From a bacterium (lineage in GTDB: Bacteria > Pseudomonadota > Gammaproteobacteria > Burkholderiales > Methylophilaceae), in the NCBI GenBank assembly GCA_027310505.1, contig DAIDAS010000104.1:1-7441 (forward strand): a stretch of 7,441 nt of DNA. The letters run 5' to 3'. Below are positions 1 through 6,132 of this stretch, one piece after another. Each line of letters opens with the position of its first letter. Position 1 is the stretch's first letter. The notes below the pieces were generated by a model. The model was not told where the DNA came from. It was given only the letters and a program-made list of their open reading frames with translations, and ran no database searches. The translations under genes were made by a program, and so were the position numbers.

Positions 1-82
1 GGAAGGTCATCAGCGAGATGGTCGTCGTCAGACGACCATAGCTCATGAACGGGATGTCTTTTTTGATGCGAAACAGTTCCAT
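1..82 (-). CDS. secF: SecF, protein translocase subunit (N-terminal fragment)
   Basis: Only the first 27 codons are inside the window; the gene continues past position 1. The visible peptide begins MELFRIKKDIPFMSYGR and continues into a hydrophobic stretch, which matches the short cytoplasmic N-terminus and start of the first membrane helix of SecF. SecF pairs with SecD in the inner membrane and uses the proton motive force to help pull exported proteins through SecYEG. The ATG at 82-80 is preceded by AAGGA at a normal distance, and the gap to the secD stop is 17 bases, so translation and transcription are probably coupled to secD. The identification rests on this short peptide plus its position after secD. 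Domain content beyond the first helix cannot be judged. Confidence 0.92.
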   Translation of the reverse strand, partial: MELFRIKKDIPFMSYGRLTTTISLMTF

Positions 83-99
83 GATTTTCCTTAAGTGCA

Positions 100-1929
100 T
101 CAGCCGATCATCAACTTGTCGATCTTGCGGCGATAGCCGTAGAACAGGTTGACCAGTGCGCGCGACACCAGCAGGGCGCTGAACATTGAAGTCAGGATGC
201 CAAGCACGTGTACCACGGCAAAGCCCTTGACCGGGCCGGTACCGAACATGAACAGCGCCATACCGGCGATCATGGTGGTGACGTTGGAGTCCAGGATGGT
301 GCCGAAGGCGCGCTCGTAACCGGCGGTAATCGATGCCTGCGGCGTGCTGCCATTGCGGATTTCTTCTCGTACGCGCTCGTTGATCAGCACGTTGGCGTCA
401 ATCGCCATGCCGAGCGCCAATGCAATGGCCGCCAGACCCGGCAGCGTCAGCGTCGCCTGCAGCAGGGATAGCACCGCCACCAGCAACAGCAGGTTCACAC
501 CCAGCGCCACCACTGAAATGGTGCCGAACACCAGGTAGTAAAGGATCATCATCACGGCAATCGCCGCGAAACCCCACAGCGTGGAATGCACGCCGCGCTT
601 GATGTTTTCTTCACCCATGCTGGGGCCGACGGTACGCTCTTCGATGATATCCATCGGCGCGGCCAGTGCACCGGCACGTAGCAGCAGCGCGACATCGGTG
701 GCCTCCTGAACGTTGGCCATGCCGGAAATCTGCACGCGACCGCCGCCGATTTCTTCACGGATCACCGGTGCGGTAATGACTTCTGCCTGGCCTTTTTCCA
801 CCAGCAGAATAGCCATGCGCTTGCCGACGTTCTCACGTGTCACCTGTTTGAAAATACGTGCGCCACGCCCGTCGAAATTCACGTGCACCACCGAGCCGCC
901 AGTCTGCTGGTCGAGGCCGGGGCCGGCATCGGTGATGTAGTCGCCGGTCAGCACCACGTTTTTCTTCACCAGCACCGGAATGCCGTTGCGTTCGACGTAC
1001 AGCTCGTCGCCAAACGGCACCTGGCCCTTGGCGGCGTTTTGCAGCGTTGCCGCATCGCTCTTTTCTTCATCCACCATGCGAATTTCCAGCGTGGCGGTAC
1101 GGCCCAGGATTTCCTTGGCCTTGGCCGTATCCTGTACGCCGGGCAATTGCACCACGACACGGTCGACGCCCTGCTGCTGGATGATGGGCTCGGCCACCCC
1201 CAGTTCGTTGACGCGGTTATGCAGCGTCTGGATGTTCTGCTTCAGCGCGAACTCCTGAATGCGCTTCTGCGCCTGCAGGCCAAGGCTGGCAATCAGCAGC
1301 TTTTCGGTACCGTTGTCGGATTCCTTCAGGGTCAGGTCAGGGTAGTTCTTCTGAATCTCGGTTTGCGCCTTGGCCAGTTCTTCGGCGCTCTTGAACTTCA
1401 CCTGCACCGTCTGACCGTCGCGCGCCACGCCGAGGTAGGCAATGCGCTTTTCACGCAGCAGGGTGCGCAGGTCGCCGACATAGCGTTCAGCCGCCTTGTC
1501 GATTGCGGCTTTCATGTCCACCTGCAGCAGGAAGTGAACCCCGCCGCGCAAGTCGAGACCGAGGTACATCGGCAGCGCACCCAAGCCATGCAGCCATTCG
1601 GGAGATTGCGAGACCAAGTTAAGCGCCACCACATAATCCCTGCCCAATGCTGTAGCCAGGGCATCCTTGGCCTTGATCTGGGTATCGGTGTCGGCAAAAC
1701 GCACCTTTACGCCCCCCAGATCGAGCTTGGCGGCCTGATAGGCGATTCCATTTGATTTCAGGGTGTTTTCTACTTGCCCGAGCAGTGCGGGGTCAAGCTT
1801 GGCGGTACTCTTGGCCAGTGAAACCTGCACCGCCGGCGATTCGCCGAAAAAATTGGGGGTGGCGTAGACCGCGCCCAACACCAGCACGGTCAGGATCAGG
1901 AGGTACTTCCACAATGGGTAACGGTTCAT
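100..1929 (-). CDS. secD: SecD, protein translocase subunit
   Basis: This encodes 609 residues, close to E. coli SecD (615). SecD is an RND-superfamily inner-membrane protein that, with SecF and YajC, assists SecYEG-driven export from the periplasmic side. One membrane helix lies at about residues 7-24. A large periplasmic P1 domain follows, opening with the conserved GLDLRGG motif (124-130). A bundle of five helices fills about 448-600. The conserved GPSMGEENI stretch (435-443) precedes that bundle, and GMAIDANVLINER (507-519) carries Asp511, equivalent to the acidic residue needed for proton coupling in the family. I chose ATG 1929 because it begins MNRYPLWKYLL, the usual SecD N-terminus, and has GAAGG about nine bases upstream. 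The frame stays open to 2052, but that extension overlaps yajC and is basic, non-SecD sequence. The gene starts 22 bases after yajC and stops 17 bases before secF. Confidence 0.97.
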   Translation of the reverse strand: MNRYPLWKYLLILTVLVLGAVYATPNFFGESPAVQVSLAKSTAKLDPALLGQVENTLKSNGIAYQAAKLDLGGVKVRFADTDTQIKAKDALATALGRDYVVALNLVSQSPEWLHGLGALPMYLGLDLRGGVHFLLQVDMKAAIDKAAERYVGDLRTLLREKRIAYLGVARDGQTVQVKFKSAEELAKAQTEIQKNYPDLTLKESDNGTEKLLIASLGLQAQKRIQEFALKQNIQTLHNRVNELGVAEPIIQQQGVDRVVVQLPGVQDTAKAKEILGRTATLEIRMVDEEKSDAATLQNAAKGQVPFGDELYVERNGIPVLVKKNVVLTGDYITDAGPGLDQQTGGSVVHVNFDGRGARIFKQVTRENVGKRMAILLVEKGQAEVITAPVIREEIGGGRVQISGMANVQEATDVALLLRAGALAAPMDIIEERTVGPSMGEENIKRGVHSTLWGFAAIAVMMILYYLVFGTISVVALGVNLLLLVAVLSLLQATLTLPGLAAIALALGMAIDANVLINERVREEIRNGSTPQASITAGYERAFGTILDSNVTTMIAGMALFMFGTGPVKGFAVVHVLGILTSMFSALLVSRALVNLFYGYRRKIDKLMIG

Positions 1930-1951
1930 GAGGCACAACCTTCGATGAGGT

Positions 1952-2269
1952 TTAGAGAGATTTGAGCGTGCCCTTGGGCAGCAAGGTCTGGATGGTGTGC
2001 TTTTGAACCTGCACCACGACTTCCGGGGCGATTTCGATGCCGACGAATGCATCGCTCACCTTGGTCACCCTGCCTGCGAGCCCACCCGAGGTGATCACCT
2101 CATCGCCCTTTTGCAGGGCTTCGATCATCTTGCGCTGCTCCTTGGCTTGTTTCATCTGCGGGCGGATGAGCATGAACCAGAACAGCACGAAAATGACGAT
2201 CAGTGGAAGAAAGCTCATGAAATCCGGAGCCGGTGCGGCGCCTGCCGCGTATGCGTTGCTGATGAACAC
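1952..2269 (-). CDS. yajC: YajC, Sec translocon accessory subunit
   Basis: This is a 105-residue small membrane protein that associates with SecDF and the Sec translocon. An Ala-rich N-terminus (MFISNAYAAGAAPAP) leads into a single membrane helix at about 18-35. After it comes the family hallmark RPQMKQAKEQRKMIEALQKGDEV, followed by the conserved ITSGGLAGRVTKV segment in a soluble C-terminal domain. The start codon is GTG (2269-2267), not ATG: an in-frame TAA lies only two codons upstream, so no earlier start is possible. AAGGA sits about eight bases before the GTG. The gene lies between tgt and secD as in the common tgt-yajC-secD-secF operon. Length and motifs are typical for the family. Confidence 0.96.
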   Translation of the reverse strand: MFISNAYAAGAAPAPDFMSFLPLIVIFVLFWFMLIRPQMKQAKEQRKMIEALQKGDEVITSGGLAGRVTKVSDAFVGIEIAPEVVVQVQKHTIQTLLPKGTLKSL

Positions 2270-2315
2270 GGGTTATTCCTTAATGGTTAAGTCGCTAAAA
2301 AACCGCAAAATATTA

Positions 2316-3416
2316 TCACAAAGTCCCGCGCCGCCGTTTGAATTCCTCAACGTATTCCGGCAGCCGCTGCTGCTCGATCGCGGCACGCAGCCCCTGCATC
2401 ATTTCCTGGTAGAAATGCAGGTTGTGGATGGTATTGAGGCGGCTGCCAAGAATCTCGCCTACCCGGTGCAGGTGGTGCAGGTACGCACGGCTGAAGTGGC
2501 GGCAGGTATAGCAGGTACATTCTTCGTCCAGCGGCCGGGTATCGGTGCGGTACTGGGCGTTCTTCAGCTTGATGTTGCCGTTGCGGGTAAACAGCCAGCC
2601 GTTGCGCGCGTTGCGGGTCGGCATCACGCAGTCGAACATGTCCACGCCGCGCAGCACCGCATCGACAATGTCTTCCGGGGTGCCGACGCCCATCAGGTAA
2701 CGCGGCCGGTCCTGCGGCATCTGCGGCGCGAGGTGTTCCAGCACGCGCAGCATATCCTCCTTGGGCTCGCCCACCGACAGGCCGCCGATGGCGTAACCGT
2801 CGAAGCCAATCTCCAGCAAACCGGCCAGCGACCGGCTGCGCAGGTCTTCGTACATGCCGCCCTGAATGATGCCGAATAGCGCATTGGGATTGCCGGCGTG
2901 GGCCGTCTTGCTGCGGGCCGCCCAGCGCAGCGACAGTTCCATTGAAATGCGTGCCTGCTCGAAAGTCGCCGGGTACGGCGTGCATTCATCAAAGATCATC
3001 ACGATGTCGGAATTCAGCACCTTCTGAATCCGCATGGACTCTTCCGGCGTCAGGAAGCAGGCATCGCCATTCACCGGGGAACGGAATTTGACACCCTCTT
3101 CCGTGATCTTGCGCAGGTCGCCCAGGCTCCACACCTGAAAACCGCCTGAGTCAGTGAGGATCGGACCTTTCCAGCCCATGAAGTCGTGCAGCCCGCCGTG
3201 TGCCGCAATCACCTCCAGCCCCGGGCGTAGCCACAGGTGGAACGTATTGCCGAGCACAATATGCGCCCCCAGCTCGGTCACTTCATCTGGGCTGACGGTC
3301 TTGACTGCGCCATAAGTGCCTACCGGCATGAAGGCAGGGGTCTGCACCTGACCGTGCGCAAGGGTCAGGGTGCCGCGCCGGGCGGCGCCATCGGTTTGCG
3401 AAACTGAAAATTGCAT
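2316..3416 (-). CDS. tgt: Queuine tRNA-ribosyltransferase (TGT)
   Basis: This encodes 366 residues (E. coli Tgt has 375). The enzyme swaps guanine-34 in the anticodon of tRNA-Asp, -Asn, -His and -Tyr for the queuosine precursor preQ1. The active-site landmarks are present: LTDSGGFQ with Asp89, the substrate-recognition stretch GYAIGGLSVGEP (208-219), and MFDCVMPTRNARNG with the catalytic nucleophile Asp262. The zinc site is complete: Cys300, Cys302, Cys305 and His331 in the CTCYTC...NTIHN pattern. I chose ATG 3416 because MQFSVSQTDGAARRG aligns with the family's M-x-F...TDG-x-ARRG start. Another ATG nine bases upstream (3425) would add MIP; neither has a clear Shine-Dalgarno sequence. The open frame runs on to 3992, but that part is antisense to pssA. 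tgt begins the minus-strand operon with yajC 46 bases downstream. queA, often the upstream partner, is not adjacent here. Confidence 0.97.
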   Translation of the reverse strand: MQFSVSQTDGAARRGTLTLAHGQVQTPAFMPVGTYGAVKTVSPDEVTELGAHIVLGNTFHLWLRPGLEVIAAHGGLHDFMGWKGPILTDSGGFQVWSLGDLRKITEEGVKFRSPVNGDACFLTPEESMRIQKVLNSDIVMIFDECTPYPATFEQARISMELSLRWAARSKTAHAGNPNALFGIIQGGMYEDLRSRSLAGLLEIGFDGYAIGGLSVGEPKEDMLRVLEHLAPQMPQDRPRYLMGVGTPEDIVDAVLRGVDMFDCVMPTRNARNGWLFTRNGNIKLKNAQYRTDTRPLDEECTCYTCRHFSRAYLHHLHRVGEILGSRLNTIHNLHFYQEMMQGLRAAIEQQRLPEYVEEFKRRRGTL

Positions 3417-3444
3417 GGGAATCATAAGACTCAGAGAAGGCGCG

Positions 3445-3453
3445 ATACTACCA
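3445..3453 (-). promoter_or_regulatory. Putative extended -10 promoter for tgt-yajC-secDF
   Basis: Read on the minus strand, 3453-3445 is TGGTAGTAT: an extended TGn followed by TAGTAT, four of six matches to TATAAT. No good -35 hexamer lies 17 bases upstream, which is acceptable for extended -10 promoters. Transcription would start near 3438, giving a short leader of roughly 13-22 bases before the tgt starts. This is inferred from pattern and position only. Confidence 0.4.
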
Positions 3454-3458
3454 CAGAG

Positions 3459-3474
3459 CTTTGCTATACTTTGC
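3459..3474 (+). repeat. Short direct repeat CTTTGC-N4-CTTTGC over the pssA -10
   Basis: CTTTGC occurs at 3459-3464 and again at 3469-3474, ten bases apart, about one helical turn. The -10 element lies across both copies. It could be an operator half-site pair or chance; nothing else in the sequence decides this. Confidence 0.3.
3462..3470 (+). promoter_or_regulatory. Putative extended -10 promoter for pssA
   Basis: TGCTATACT is an extended TGn followed by TATACT, five of six matches to TATAAT. The matching -35 window (about 3442-3447) is poor and overlaps the opposing tgt promoter. Transcription would start near 3477, about 27 bases before the pssA ATG. This is the best -10 match in the 78-base divergent gap. 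Confidence 0.5.
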
Positions 3475-3503
3475 AGCCTATCCATCTTGCCGGGCACCCC
3501 AAC

Positions 3504-4289
3504 ATGGCCGACTACAACAAACCTCGCCGTCCCAGACCGCTGCTCGACCCCACCCTGCGCGAGCGCAGCATTTACTTGCTGCCCAACCTGTTTACCTCGG
3601 CCGCGCTGTTTGCCGGATTTTATGCCGTGGTACAGGCCATGGGCGGCAATTACGAACAGTCCGCCGTGGCCATTTTCATCGCCATGGTGATGGACGGCCT
3701 GGATGGCCGCGTGGCACGCCTGACACATACCCAAAGCGCCTTCGGTGCAGAATACGACTCCCTCTCCGACATGGTGTCCTTCGGCGTTGCGCCAGCGCTG
3801 GTGCTGTATGTCTGGGCACTCAAACCCATGGGCAAGCTGGGCTGGATCGCCGCCTTCGTCTATTGCGCCGGGGCCGCATTGCGCCTGGCGCGCTTCAACA
3901 CCAAGCTGGACGAATCCGACAAACGCTATTTCCAGGGCCTGCCCAGCCCAGCTGCCGCGGCATTGCTGGCAGGCTTGGTGTGGGTGGCGCACGACAACGG
4001 CGTGAGCGGTTCCGACATCTTCTTCGGCTGGCTGCAGATGAAATGGATCGCTTTCACTTTCACCGTTTTCGCCGGCCTGACCATGGTGAGCGATCTGCGC
4101 TACTTCAGCGGCAAGGATTTCAACCTGCGCCGCAGCGTGCCCTTCGTTGTAATCCTGATGATCGTGCTGGCCTTCATGCTGATCGCCTATAGCCCGGCTG
4201 AAGTATTATTTCTGGTGTTCGTGGGATACGGACTTTCGGGCTATGTGGGTTGGCTGATGCGACGCATCAACCGGCCAAAAGCAAGCTGA
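3504..4289 (+). CDS. pssA: CDP-diacylglycerol-serine O-phosphatidyltransferase (PssA)
   Basis: This is a 261-residue integral membrane enzyme that makes phosphatidylserine from CDP-diacylglycerol and serine, the step before phosphatidylethanolamine. The CDP-alcohol phosphotransferase signature is complete: Asp67-Gly68-x2-Ala71-Arg72-x8-Gly81-x3-Asp85-x3-Asp89. These aspartates bind the catalytic metals. YLLPNLFT (24-31) before the first helix is typical of the membrane-bound (type II) enzymes, unlike the peripheral PssA of E. coli. Hydrophobic segments lie at about 27-45, 92-106, 112-128, 150-162, 180-195, 211-229 and 233-251. The N-terminus is short and Arg/Pro-rich, the C-terminus basic. 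ATG 3504 is the only ATG fitting the family start; the upstream in-frame extension from a TTG at 3411 overlaps tgt. The Shine-Dalgarno match is weak. There is no visible terminator after the stop, so readthrough into the leuA leader is possible. Confidence 0.95.
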   Translation: MADYNKPRRPRPLLDPTLRERSIYLLPNLFTSAALFAGFYAVVQAMGGNYEQSAVAIFIAMVMDGLDGRVARLTHTQSAFGAEYDSLSDMVSFGVAPALVLYVWALKPMGKLGWIAAFVYCAGAALRLARFNTKLDESDKRYFQGLPSPAAAALLAGLVWVAHDNGVSGSDIFFGWLQMKWIAFTFTVFAGLTMVSDLRYFSGKDFNLRRSVPFVVILMIVLAFMLIAYSPAEVLFLVFVGYGLSGYVGWLMRRINRPKAS

Positions 4290-4294
4290 CATTG

Positions 4295-4323
4295 TTGCGC
4301 TAGGCAAAAAAAACCTTTATATT
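4295..4323 (+). promoter_or_regulatory. Putative promoter of the leuA leader transcript
   Basis: A weak -35, TTGCGC (4295-4300), is followed by a 17-base spacer that includes eight consecutive A residues (4306-4313) and then TATATT (4318-4323), four to five matches to TATAAT. The predicted start is near A4330, three bases before the leader-peptide ATG at 4333. The -10 and spacing are reasonable; the -35 matches only in TTG. Confidence 0.5.
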
Positions 4324-4332
4324 TCACGCACT

Positions 4333-4416
4333 ATGTTTTTCAACCGCTACGTCACTTTGTCCCTCCCGCACTACGGCCTTCTCCTGGCCGGCCTGCTGCT
4401 GCGCGTCGCGCGCTAA
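4333..4416 (+). CDS. Putative Leu-rich leader peptide controlling leuA
   Basis: This is a 27-codon frame from ATG 4333 to TAA 4414-4416. Eight codons are leucine (residues 9, 11, 16, 17, 18, 21, 22, 23), including two runs of three separated by Ala-Gly, with codons TTG, CTC, CTT and CTG. It ends in an Arg-Val-Ala-Arg tail. A leucine-rich mini-gene just upstream of leuA has the form of an attenuation leader: ribosomes stalling for lack of charged tRNA-Leu would change folding of the RNA downstream. E. coli LeuL plays this role with 28 residues and four consecutive Leu codons; the sequence here is not similar to it. There is no Shine-Dalgarno sequence before the ATG, and the likely promoter lies so close that the message could be leaderless. 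A chance Leu-rich frame is possible, but position, length and composition together argue for function. Confidence 0.7.
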   Translation: MFFNRYVTLSLPHYGLLLAGLLLRVAR

Positions 4417-4450
4417 ATACTCTACCCCCACAATCAGGCTTTAAAGGTTT

Positions 4451-4473
4451 CGTGACACCACGACAGGTGCACG
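4451..4473 (+). other. Hairpin in the leuA leader
   Basis: The inner stem CACC/GGTG (4456-4459 with 4466-4469) is followed, past one bulged A at 4455, by the outer stem CGTG/CACG (4451-4454 with 4470-4473). The loop is ACGACA. All eight pairs are Watson-Crick. The downstream bases AGTGACGATTTAT are not a terminator U-tract. Confidence 0.55.
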
Positions 4474-4513
4474 AGTGACGATTTATGAGGCGACCAGAAC
4501 GGGCCTCAAGCAC

Positions 4514-4518
4514 AGGAG
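4514..4518 (+). promoter_or_regulatory. Shine-Dalgarno of leuA
   Basis: AGGAG lies seven bases before ATG 4526 and decides that start over in-frame upstream codons such as GTG 4475. The hexamer CAGGAG (4513-4518) is exactly complementary to CTCCTG (4381-4386), two of the leader's Leu codons. This could matter for control or be chance. Confidence 0.8.
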
Positions 4519-4525
4519 CAATACC

Positions 4526-6061
4526 ATGCAGGACAAGTTGATCATATTCGACACCACATTGCGTGACGGCGAGCAAAGCCCCGGCGCCGCCATGACCAAG
4601 GAAGAAAAAATCCGTATCGCGCGCCAGTTGGAAAAACTGGGCGTGGATGTGATCGAGGCTGGCTTTGCGGCCGCCAGCCCCGGCGATTTCGAGGCCATCC
4701 GCGCCATTGCCGAAATCATCAAGGATTCAACCGTGTGCTCGCTGGCCCGCGCCAGCGAGAATGACGTGCGTCGCGCCGGCGAAGCGATCAAGCCCGCCAA
4801 GAAGGGCCGCATCCACACCTTTATCGCCACCAGCCCGATCCACATGGAGAACAAGCTGCGCATGACGCCCGACCAGGTCGTCGAGCGTGCGGTACAGGCC
4901 GTCAAATGGGCTCGGGAATACACCGACGACGTGGAATTCTCGGCCGAAGACGCGGTGCGTTCCGACATCGATTTCCTGGTACGCGTGTTCGACGCCGTGA
5001 TTCAGGCGGGTGCTACCACCATCAACGTGCCGGACACCGTCGGCTACTCTATCCCGGCCTTGTGGGGCGACCGTTTCAAGGAGTTGCTCGCCCGCGTACC
5101 GAATGCCGGCAAGGTGGTATGGAGCACGCACTGCCACAACGACCTCGGCATGGCTGTCGCCAATTCGCTCGCCGCCGTGATGAACGGCGCGCGCCAGGTG
5201 GAATGCACCATCAACGGCCTGGGCGAGCGCGCTGGCAATGCCTCGCTCGAAGAAGTCGTCATGGCGGTCAAGACCCGCAAGGACATTTTTCCCTGCGATA
5301 CCCGCATCGACACCACACAGATCGTGCCGGCCTCCAAGCTCGTATCTAGCATCACCGGCTATCCGGTGCAGCCGAACAAGGCCATCGTAGGCGCCAATGC
5401 GTTTGCCCATGAATCCGGCATCCATCAGGACGGCGTGCTCAAGCACCGCGAAACCTACGAGATCATGCGTGCGGAAGACGTGGGCTGGAACGCCAACAAG
5501 CTCACCCTGGGCAAGCTCTCCGGCCGCAACGCATTCCGTACGCGACTGAAAGAACTCGGCATCGAACTGGAAAGCGAGGATGCACTCAATGCCGCATTCG
5601 CACGTTTCAAGGATCTTGCCGACAAGAAATCGGAAATTTTCGACGAAGACCTGCAGGCCTTGGTGAGCGACGAGTTCGTCAGCGAAGCCTCCGAGAACTA
5701 CAAGCTCGTGTACCTGAACGTCTGCTCGCAGACTGGCGAGATTCCGCATGCGAAAGTCACCGTGCTGGACAACGGCGTGGAACGCAGTGCAGAAGCCAAT
5801 GGCGGCGGCCCGGTCGACGCCTCGTTCAAGGCCATCGAAAGCATGGTGCAGAGCGGCTCGGAGTTGCTGCTTTACTCTGTGAACAACATCACCAGCGGCA
5901 CCGATGCACAAGGCGAAGTCACCGTGCGCCTGGCCCGGGGCGGACGTATCGTCAACGGCCAGGGCGCGGATACCGGTATCGTCATTGCCTCGGCCAAGGC
6001 GTACCTGAACGGCCTGAACAAGTTGCACTCCAGGCTGGAGCGCGCCCATCCGCAGGTATAA
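4526..6061 (+). CDS. leuA: 2-Isopropylmalate synthase (LeuA)
   Basis: This is a 511-residue cytoplasmic enzyme (E. coli 523) that condenses acetyl-CoA with 2-oxoisovalerate, the committed step of leucine synthesis. The N-terminal TIM barrel opens with FDTTLRDGEQSPG (8-20), giving catalytic Arg13 and metal ligand Asp14. The other metal ligands are His202 and His204 in THCHNDLG and Asn238 in GLGERAGNAS. The HMGL signature HESGIHQDG (295-303) follows. The C-terminal part, about 385-508, matches the LeuA dimerisation/allosteric domain through which leucine inhibits the enzyme. The domain appears complete, so feedback inhibition is expected, in addition to the leader peptide upstream. It belongs to the long-known bacterial LeuA type; homocitrate and citramalate synthases are related, but overall length and N-terminus favour LeuA. 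A strong terminator follows 27 bases after the stop. Confidence 0.96.
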   Translation: MQDKLIIFDTTLRDGEQSPGAAMTKEEKIRIARQLEKLGVDVIEAGFAAASPGDFEAIRAIAEIIKDSTVCSLARASENDVRRAGEAIKPAKKGRIHTFIATSPIHMENKLRMTPDQVVERAVQAVKWAREYTDDVEFSAEDAVRSDIDFLVRVFDAVIQAGATTINVPDTVGYSIPALWGDRFKELLARVPNAGKVVWSTHCHNDLGMAVANSLAAVMNGARQVECTINGLGERAGNASLEEVVMAVKTRKDIFPCDTRIDTTQIVPASKLVSSITGYPVQPNKAIVGANAFAHESGIHQDGVLKHRETYEIMRAEDVGWNANKLTLGKLSGRNAFRTRLKELGIELESEDALNAAFARFKDLADKKSEIFDEDLQALVSDEFVSEASENYKLVYLNVCSQTGEIPHAKVTVLDNGVERSAEANGGGPVDASFKAIESMVQSGSELLLYSVNNITSGTDAQGEVTVRLARGGRIVNGQGADTGIVIASAKAYLNGLNKLHSRLERAHPQV

Positions 6062-6087
6062 AGCGGCAATCGTCACGTCACGACTGC

Positions 6088-6116
6088 AAGGGCCGCTCCA
6101 AGAGCGGCCCTTTTTT
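6088..6116 (+). terminator. Intrinsic terminator after leuA
   Basis: A nine-pair perfect GC-rich stem, GGGCCGCTC (6090-6098) with GAGCGGCCC (6102-6110), has a three-base loop CAA and is followed by six T residues, then ATTTT. Two A residues before the stem can also pair with the first T residues. It should end leuA transcription efficiently. Confidence 0.95.
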
Positions 6117-6132
6117 ATTTTGGAATATTCAC

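Larger units (their letters stand above)
4417..4525 (+). promoter_or_regulatory. leuA leader RNA, candidate attenuator region
   Basis: These 109 bases between the leader-peptide stop and leuA hold no gene but several complementary segments. The best hairpin pairs CGTGACACC (4451-4459) with GGTGCACG (4466-4473) around a six-base loop, as 4+4 pairs with a bulged A. A second pairs TGAGGC (4486-4491) with GCCTCA (4503-4508). CAGGC (4435-4439) can pair with GCCTG (4391-4395) within the Leu codons. No hairpin is followed by a run of T residues, so a classical intrinsic terminator is not seen. Control by Rho, by ribosome-site access, or by a structure I cannot fold by eye remains possible. Confidence 0.45.

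Noticed and set aside
883..1755. 290-codon plus-strand open frame opposite secD
   Set aside because: It is antisense to an unmistakable, fully conserved secD. Its sequence has no recognisable domain, and such frames are common in GC-rich antisense DNA.
1930..2052. 41-codon N-terminal extension of secD
   Set aside because: It overlaps yajC, is basic and Ser/Pro-rich, and would place non-family sequence before the first membrane helix.
2037..2879. 280-codon plus-strand open frame opposite yajC and tgt
   Set aside because: It is antisense to two well-supported genes and encodes no recognisable protein.
3417..3992. N-terminal extension of tgt by up to 192 codons
   Set aside because: It lies antisense to the pssA coding sequence and has no similarity to TGT; the family N-terminus begins at 3416.
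4281..4313. Possible terminator after pssA (GCAA/TTGC with a following A-run)
   Set aside because: The stem is only four pairs and is followed by A rather than T residues on the coding strand, so it is not a plus-strand terminator.
4352..4576. 74-codon minus-strand frame across the leuA leader
   Set aside because: No ribosome site or homology is apparent; its frame overlaps the leader peptide and leuA start, which better explain the region.
4727..6076. 449-codon minus-strand open frame opposite leuA
   Set aside because: It is the antisense shadow of leuA; the peptide is His/Ala/Gly/Val-rich without family motifs and has no plausible ribosome site.
6071..6082. Tandem CGTCA-CGTCA-CG between leuA and its terminator
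   Set aside because: Two copies of five bases are within chance expectation and no matching site occurs at other promoters in the window.
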